From the NCBI RefSeq assembly GCF_027172205.1, contig NC_070606.1, positions 57,440,501-57,504,500 of the forward strand: a stretch of 64,000 nucleotides of DNA, read 5' to 3'. Numbering within the stretch: position 1 is the stretch's first letter; each line of letters begins with the position of its first letter. A model generated the notes under the pieces. The model saw only the letters and a program-made list of their open reading frames with translations, did no database searches and was not told where the DNA came from. A program made the translations under genes and the position numbers. Origin of the DNA: Podarcis raffonei (taxonomy: Eukaryota > Chordata > Lepidosauria > Squamata > Lacertidae). Below, one piece after another: positions 36,250 to 45,200 of the stretch.

Positions 36250-39200
36250 CTGCTTAAAAAAAAAATACAAGCAAAAACAAAGCAGGGTCAAAGTGAAAAA
36301 AGGTAATGAGGATCTGTGTTACCTAAGCTAGAAAGGGCATGTTTTCACTGTTTCTTTTTACTTTCTAGTATTAGCATATTTGCAAACTTAATAGTTAATA
36401 GTATCAAAACTACCACTGACCGGCAAGTAAAATTACCATGTGGCACCAGAGAAAGTAATACTTTCTAGTATTAGCATATTTGCAAACTTAATAGTTAATA
36501 GTATCAAAACTACCACTGACCGGCAAGTAAAATTACCATGTGGCACCAGAGAAAGTAATACTTTCTAGTATTAGCATATTTGCAAACTTAATAGTTAATA
36601 GCATCAAAACTACCACTGACCGGCAAGTAAAATTACCATGTGGCACCAGAGAAAGTAATGAATATACAGAAGGTGGTGATTTTGTAATTGTCACAACAAG
36701 ATGGTATGATTGCGATTTGGATAATAAACACCATCCCAAACCAAGGCCTTACACCAAAGCAATTTCTACGAGAGAGCGAGGGTATTCTTGCCAGCTTCTA
36801 CTTTAACCCAGGGCTTCGTCAGATATGGCATCTGTGGTGAAAATAAATGATCTTCACATCAAAAGTGATCTTCAGCCCCCCATCCTGCTTTTTACAGCAC
36901 AGAATCTTCTACAATTTAATTCCAAGTGCTCACTTTTACATTAAAAGACAAATGTTTTCTGTCAAATGGTGCAGCCAATAACTGGGCAATAACAAAAAAT
37001 GTGCAATGACAATTTTTAGCTCCCTGCCACCGGCAAGATAAGAAGAGGATTGTCTTCTTTAAGATTTCATAAGGTTTTTAACGTCTTCATATTACTGCAT
37101 ACATTACACTTACCTAATTTCTGCATTTGCAGACATTTTATATTAAGTTTTTCTTGTTATTATATATCAAGGAAGAATTTTTGCTACCCAGTAAAGAAGT
37201 TTTTAAGCATTTCTCTAGTATTTTCATAGTTTTTTGTAAGGTTAATATGCAAGATCATCACAGTAAAAATAAAGGGGTTATAATCCAGACTAAGTCAGTC
37301 ATCCTTAAGTCTTATCAGTTTCAGTAATAAGTCTGGATCACTAACTTGTCCCATTAATTTTGATGAGAGCAAACCAGAACTAACATGGCCTGGATCCAAC
37401 TCAATGCTTCTAAAAATTCAGTTCTACTGATTCAAACTGCATACAAGAGGGATCACTGCAAGCAGTTCACCAAGAAGTGCAACAAAATACTTTTGAACTT
37501 GTGCACATGGTGTCTTTCAAGGGCTAAACCAGTTCTGAATTTCACTTCCAAAAGAGGTAAAACCAAAAGGAAGGCCTCAAGGTCTTTCCTCATTGTTTGT
37601 GGTATTTAGAGTAGGTACAGATAAAGCCACAAGGCTATATGCTATAGATACGCAAAAGAAAAGGAATTATAGAGATAATGAATGAATGAGTTCAAAGGAT
37701 TTTGACAACAGGCTATTGCTTTGACTGGCCACTTAGTTTGGAAGTATGTCTGCACCAGCTCATTCTTAGAGGAGCTCTCTTTGAAAAGGATAATCACACC
37801 ATATGCTTTGTCCTTGCACCATCTGTGCCCGATAAAAACTGCAATTTCTGGGTTTTTTACATGGAAGTCATTATCTCATTCAAGGGGAAATAACTGTCCT
37901 ATCATTAAACACGGATGCCTTGGAGTGACTCTCCTCCTGGGCCCTGCTGTGCTGCCTCCCTTAGTGTTGCCTTAGAACAGGGGTCGGCAAACTACGGTCC
38001 AGGGCTGGATGTGGTCTGAAAGGGTCGCGAATCCGGCCCACACGGCCATTTGAAAACCCCTGCCAAGTGTCTGAGGCAAGCATCTGCGACAGTTTTTCAG
38101 TGGCATGGGGACTGAGTCCCCGCACCGCACTGAGGTAAACTCTGTCACAGCCTTTCATTTGTAGAACTGCCGCCGACACGCAGCAGCTCAATGAATGAAA
38201 AGCCATGTTGGAGTTTACCTCAGCATGGCGCGGGGACTGACCAGTCCCCGTGCTACGCTGAGGTAAACTGATGCAGCCTTTCATTTGTTGAGCCGCTGCC
38301 GACATGCCGCCACCCATGGCTTCCACAGCAATGGGGAGCTGAGCACAGAGTGATGCAGGAGGGAGCAGTGAGGGGTTCAGCAGCTTTGTCAGCCGCCGCT
38401 TTGGCGAGCTCGTGGGGCTGGCGCTGAGGATGCAGCTGAAGCTGGGCTTCCTCTTGGTTGCGGTGCTGCTGCTCGGCTCCTTCCTGGGGCTGCTGATGCT
38501 CTGGTCGTCGCTCTCGCCCCACGCCAAAGAGCCCAGCCCAGGGGACAGGATCCAGCTGAGTTGCTGCTTCCTGGCTGAGGGAAGGCAGAGGAGGAGGCAG
38601 GGTCTCTGCGCCCAGACCGTGGACCTGCCTCCTGCCCCCAGCGGCGACCCTTCTCCCTTCACTGCCTGCCACCTGCCCACTGTGAAGGGGCTGGGCCAAA
38701 GCCATCTTTCTCTCTGCCTGAGCGCCTTCCTCTTCAGCCTGGGCCGGCGGGCCGGGAGGGGGCAGCTTCTGCAGCGGCTACTGTCCCTGCCCAGGCTGAG
38801 GCCTGTGGCATTGGTGAGGCCTGAGAAATGGGGAGGGAGCAGTGAGGGGGCTGGCAGGGAGTCATGGCCAGCGAGGCAGCGGCAGCGCTTGGGCCCTCCT
38901 CCCACAGTGGGGACTGTGGCTGCGGGGGCTTCCGGCTCCGGCTCTTTCTTCTTCCTCTCTCCCACCCCCACCCACATGGCGGTTCATATATTTTTTTCAA
39001 AATATAGTCCAGCCCCCCACAAGGTCTGCGGGACAGTGAACTGGCCCCCTGCTGACAAAGTTTGAGGACCCCTGGACTAGAATGTGGGAGAGCAGGATGC
39101 AAATCCCTACTCGGCCATTAAGCTCCTTGAGTGACTCTGGACCAGTCACTGTCACTTGGCCTAACCTACCTCGCAGGGTGGTTGTGGGGATTAAAAGGGG

Positions 39201-42200
39201 GAGGACCACCCTGAGCTCCTTAGAGAGAAAGGTAAGATATAAAAGCAATAAATAATAAACAAACAACTGGGGGGGGGGGCATACGCACACAAACACAAAT
39301 ACCATAACCTACAACCTCATTTTTAAAAATGAACAAGCAAGTTTAAAAGATCATCCACAAACACATGCAGCCTTGGGATTTCAATGTAGGTCACACACAG
39401 GCAACAAGACCAGCCCTAGTATTAGGGATGGTGTGTCTGCAGGAAAAAGCAGCTAATTCTGAGTATCATGTGACGGCAGGAAATTGACAATTATTTAATA
39501 CATTATTGTTGTATTTTCACAACCAGGGAGAAGGAGAAGCCCTTGTGAGATCTTCTGCCCCAGGTGCCCAAATAATACGACCAGCCTTGGGTAACATGTA
39601 CCTTGATGTGTGAGGAAGGGGGCACCATTTACAGCTCTACCTCAAACAGCAAAATGTCTTGCTTAGGCTGCCCCTGACCTTGGTATTTTGTTGACCTGAA
39701 ATCCTTTCATCCACACATGAGGGCAACCTGTCCTAAGCATAGCAGACTCTATCCTTGCATTGTTTCTTCCAAAACAGGATTTTAATCCTTGGACTGAAAA
39801 AAGCATACATTTTCCAGTGCTTACAGCGAGAGGCAGGATATTGGGGGAAAGTAACCAAGAACTGGCTTTAGACTTGCTGGTTAATCCAATCCTGGCTTAG
39901 AAATTCTATGGTGTGATATATAAGCTTGGGTTACATTGCAGTGATGACACGGAATCTTTATTACAGAAACCAAACATAGTTGTTTCTGTTGGGAGTGAAG
40001 CCAACAGAAGCACCTGACTGCAAACCTCCCCTTGGGCTTTGCTGCTTATCTAAGAAATGCCTCTCATGCCCTCATCCTCCCTCTTCCATACGCCAATACG
40101 CAAAAGGTTATCCTTTCTAGGACACACAGCTGTTTGCCTTCATCAGATGAATTGGGAGGAGGGAATAGGCTTCTTATAGATAGACCAGCTCCAAAATAGG
40201 GTCAGGGCCACGGGGTAAGGCTCAAGATTCAGTTAAGCATGCTGGATGTACAGAGAAGCCCCTGGGGAATCCAAAGCACTAGTCATCCTTTCATCTGCCG
40301 CTGCAACGTGCCGCACTGCTCAAAAGGGCTCCCTTTCTGCAGGCAATCATTTCAAGTCTCAGTGTACATGCACTGTGCAAATTACACAGGCGTGACTCCA
40401 GATTAATGCAGGGCCTGTTCGCGTCATCTCTTCTGAACTGTCTATGCGATAATTTCAAGGCTGGAATGGCTTCACAGACTCTGCTGGAATGGAATCACCT
40501 ACTGAGATACTTAGCATTCTGTAGTTGATGCCAGAGACCCCAAATCTAATTCTGGGAGGATCAACATAGCTATTCAGTCTGGACTAAGCACATTTCAACA
40601 TAATTTACATGCACACAGGTCGTATCCACACTACACATCTAAAGCATATTTATACCACTTTAACAGTCATGGCTTTCCCCAAAAGAATACCAGGAACTGT
40701 AGTTCCCTTACAGAGCTACTATTCCCAGCACCCTTAACAAAGTGAAGTTCCCAAGATTATTTGGGGGAAGTCATGTGCTTTACATGTATGGTGTGGATGT
40801 GACCATAGAGTAGGTATGCCCAAAGTCTGTTTCAGGGGCCTAATCCGGCCCGGTTTAATCTGGGCTCAGTGACAGCTTATTTCCTGGGGTAAAATCCTAA
40901 AAAAAGCTCAACAACTTTGGTCGGCCCCACGGCCCTTAACTTCATCAAATCTGGCCCTCATTGAAAAAAGTTTGGACACCACTGCAGAGGAATTTACAGG
41001 TTTTGTCTGGCACTGCTAGCCAGCTAAAACTTCTGGTTGCCAAACTGACCCTCAATCTCTAACTCAAATGGAGGGACAGGATTTTGTGTCAATTATTACA
41101 TGGAGCTTTTGAAACTCAGAAATGGCATACAAGAGCCCTCACTTGTTTTTCTCTTTGCACCACGCTAGTGTGAGCACCTTGGATTAAGCCCCAAAATGAA
41201 CTAAGCTTGGCAAACACATTTTTCCTAGTACTATCACAGTTTGCTCATCTACAGGAGCCAGACTTGAAGAAGTCTGCAGCAGACCTGGGGGGGCAGGTCT
41301 GAGAACAGTAGATGTTACTGAAGTGTGAAAACATCTCTTTCAGTCCATCTCATTTCTGCAGAACTGCAACTCCCACTGACAGTCCACACTTCCATGGGAA
41401 AACAGACTCTGGAAATCTGCAGAGATGTAAATAAAGTGTGCAGCTCATGCTTATGAGGAGTGTGGTAGTTTTATCACAATCCTAAGAATAGAAATTTCCT
41501 TTTATAATTTCATTGTAAAGTAAAAATCACTAGTCTGGCATAAGGCTCAGTAGGCATTAATCCAGATTGGATTATTGCAATGTGCTGCCCTTGAAGACAA
41601 CTCAGAAACTTCAACTGACCCAAAATGCACCCACCAGATTACTATTCAGGGTTCCATTTAGAGCTCATACAACCCGTGCTTTAAAACAGTTGCATTGGTC
41701 GCCAGTTCATTTCTGTGCTTAATTTAAGGTGCTCATGCTAGTGTTTAAAACCACAAATGACTTAGGATACAATAATGCTCTATTAGTATTGCTATAGGGT
41801 CTAACCAACCTTTTGCTTCCCAGGCATATAGCCTTCTGGGGATGAGACCTTCTGCCCCACTGGCTGGATCAGGAATTTCCTAGAAAATCTTGAGTTCTGT
41901 AGAATAGCTGCTGTCTCCTCATCCACATCCACCACTTCTCCTTGCTGAGAAAGGAGGGGAAGAGGGTGAATGCAAGACACATCACAATTAACAAACAATA
42001 AACAGGCTAGATGGGTATGTATAGGCAAGGGCTTATTATATTTACCTTCTGTTGGCTACAGCCCTCTTTCACTTCAACCCCAATGCCTCAACAGGCTTGT
42101 ACCTTGAACCTGTAGTTAATGTCAAGCTCTAGTTCCTTCTCATGCCCAGGGATTCCTCCTTTGTAAATCGCTTCACACCGCTGAGCTGACCCATCCTTGG

Positions 42201-45200
42201 GGATCTTGAAGAGGCGAAAAGTAGCAGAAACAAACTGGAAGTCACCTATAATCAAAGTGGAGGGGCTTGTGTCACTCCTGAGCAATGTCACAGTACAATT
42301 CCCACCTCAGATGTGGGCTACCAGACGCATGTAGGTAATTTTCAGGGTCTCTCATCAACTACAACACTAGCTGTGTTTTATGCACCTGGATTCCTCCTTC
42401 CTGTAAAGATGTACACACCTGTGGATTCAGAGATCAAAATATTCACAAAATATTTTTGCAACCAAGAATTCTCAGGTTAGAAAATTTTTATTCCTTGTCC
42501 TGCTTTCCTCGAAGCTATGCATGCAGGTAAAGAAAATATAGGAATGCCGCTAGCCATTTAACCAGGCAACCAAGGTGTGCATCAGGAATGTGCCCCTAAG
42601 TCTCAAGCATCTGAAATTAATTAACCCTGACTTAGGGCCAAACGATATGCGTAGCGGGAGAGCCACAATCCGATCTCCCAACAGCTTTTATTTGCCAAAA
42701 AAACAAAAGTGCAAGGAGGAGGGGCAATCTAGACTGAAATGACACTGAAAGTCGACCGAGGAGACTGACTAAGGCTGAAAAATAGCACTCTTACCCACAG
42801 CATTTTCCAGCTCCTTGTTAGCAAGGGTTATTCGAGAGGCAGCAACCAACCGAGGTGGCAAAAATCCAACTTCCTCAGCAATTTTGTACAGATCCTTCCA
42901 CCACAGGGCTCCCCCTAGGCACTCACCTACAGATGGTAGGATGACAAAAGTGATCATTTCCAGATAGCATGGGAACAGGTACATGCAGCTAATTAGTGCA
43001 GGATTTAACCCTATCCACCCAGCCATCAGCTGACACCACAAGGGCCATCAGCTGATGAGTTGTTTGGGAGGAAATAATCTCACAGGCCAAGATTGGCCCC
43101 CACACTGAAGGTTCCCACCCCTTCTCTAGTGTCAGCGTAGGATTGCTGCCCCAATCCACAGAACCTTACATGTGGCAGCAGGGTTCTCTAAGGATCTCTT
43201 CCATAAAACTGATCATTGGTTCTATGCTGGGGGCACCCAGAAGATCCCGTAAGTTAGAGCTGGGCTGGAGAACTTCAGGTTTGGGAACTGAACATGGCCC
43301 TGCATCCTTCTCTATCAGGCCCTTGGGATTCTCATGAGACTGTATCCCACCCGCAGCCATGCTTTGCACCCTCATGGAGTGCTTCTGCCCAGCTGGAATG
43401 TGTTAATGAGCTCTGATCATTTCTGCTACTCCTAAGGCCCGTGTGGTATTGAAAGACATTGGCCTATGGGGGAAAAATGGGTTACATATTTGAAGCAATC
43501 TTAAAATGGTATATCTGACAGGAAGATGCAATGCTGGCTACTGTTTTTCAACTGGGTGTGGGAAGAAGAGAAGAATTCACTCACCCCACAAGACTTTATG
43601 GTTCCTGGTTTCCTGTGGCAGGTCACGGTTGGCATAGACATCACTGAAATACATCTCCCCGCCTGCCTGAAAGAGCAGGTAACAACAAGGAAACAAATAA
43701 TTACTGTTTCCATGGTCTGATAGGCAAAAGAGAGCCACTGTTTGCTGCCAGTTTGGTTGCTTGCTATGGATGTGTTGTGTCTTCAAAGGGAAAGCAATTC
43801 AACCACGTAAACTAATCTTGGGGAGGCAACCCATTCCTACTAGGTAAATTCAATCCTCCTCCTCCCTTTGTTTGTATAAACAGGGCCCAGCAGTGGCTGG
43901 AAACTCAAGAACATTGAGGAGAAACAACCCAAATGCAGACCTGACATATCTTTTTCCTCTAAAGTCTTTGATTTTCCAGGGATTTCTTTCCAGATGCTGA
44001 TCTGCAAAGGTTCTCCTATTCCAGGAGTTTGAACACTCAATTCCAATTACACTTTCCCCCTATTCTTTAGTGTACACCTGGGCAGAGCTATGTGCAGAAG
44101 AAAATTCTCCTTTTCACTCAGAGTCTTCCCTGTTGGCCTTAGTTTGCCTTAACATGCCTTATGCAACCAGCCCAGTGTTTACCTTTAACACACGATAAGC
44201 TTCATGCAGGACAGCTCTTTTATCAGGGGACAGATTGACCACGCAGTTGGAGCTAAACAAGAGATAAAGCCAACTTATTTATTTGATTTATTTATTCTCC
44301 TGCCCTTCCACCTGAAGGAACCCAGAGCAACTGTGAATCATCATAAATGACACGTCGTTATTAAAAATGTTGCAAAACTGTTAAAACAACTAAAACCAAG
44401 TTTGTGTATATAAACAGCCATTTCCAAGCTGCTGCACACACTCCCTCCCTTCAAGTTCTAAATGCCTCAGTGAACAGAAATATTTCCAGACTACATCTGA
44501 AATGATGGCAACATACGGAACAAACACACTTCACGTAGGTGCTACTGATATCCACAAACCCTCAATCGCAGCACGGTGTGGAATATGGCATGCAGTGCTA
44601 AATCCAGAAACTCAAATATAACCCCCAGTTTCCAGCGTATCTGCTTGCAGAGGAAGGGGCTAGAAAAAGGACCTACATTACAAGGTTATAGCTTTCGTCC
44701 ATCAAGCCTGCTTCACCCAGTTTCTCCATGTAGCCCTGGATAAAGTTTACATTGGGCTTCCGGTAGCCAAATTTGTTCATATGATAATCGATATGCTTCT
44801 TTGCCACTTCCACCTGATGGAAGAAAAGCAAGGATGTAAAAGATAGAAATTCAGTACAGAAGTATATGGTGCATGATAAAGCAGTGCTAACCACACACAG
44901 AGAAGCTTTAATATACCTTTGCTTATATTTTCTGCCATTAATCCCATACCACCTACTCTCCTTATGCCAGAATACCAGCTTGCTCTTCATCCTCCTGCCA
45001 TCCCCAGATGTGATATCAGTCTACGCATGATTTCATTCCAGTTGGACTTGCTGTACATGTTCCAAATTGCATATAGTAGTACAAGTATTTCCCAGCATCC
45101 TTCCTGGGTGCCCACAGAGACCTCCCTAGCACCCAAAGGGTCTCCCCACCCCACTGAAATTAGGTTTGAGAGGTTGTATTTGTCTTGCTTAAGTGTAGTG

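Noticed and set aside
36359-36658. CRISPR-like array suspected from regular repeats
   Set aside because: The 100-bp units are directly adjacent with no spacers, in a vertebrate intron.
37961-38977. 338-codon minus-strand frame
   Set aside because: Antisense to the hAT element's GC-rich inside, begins within the transposon, and has no recognisable domain.
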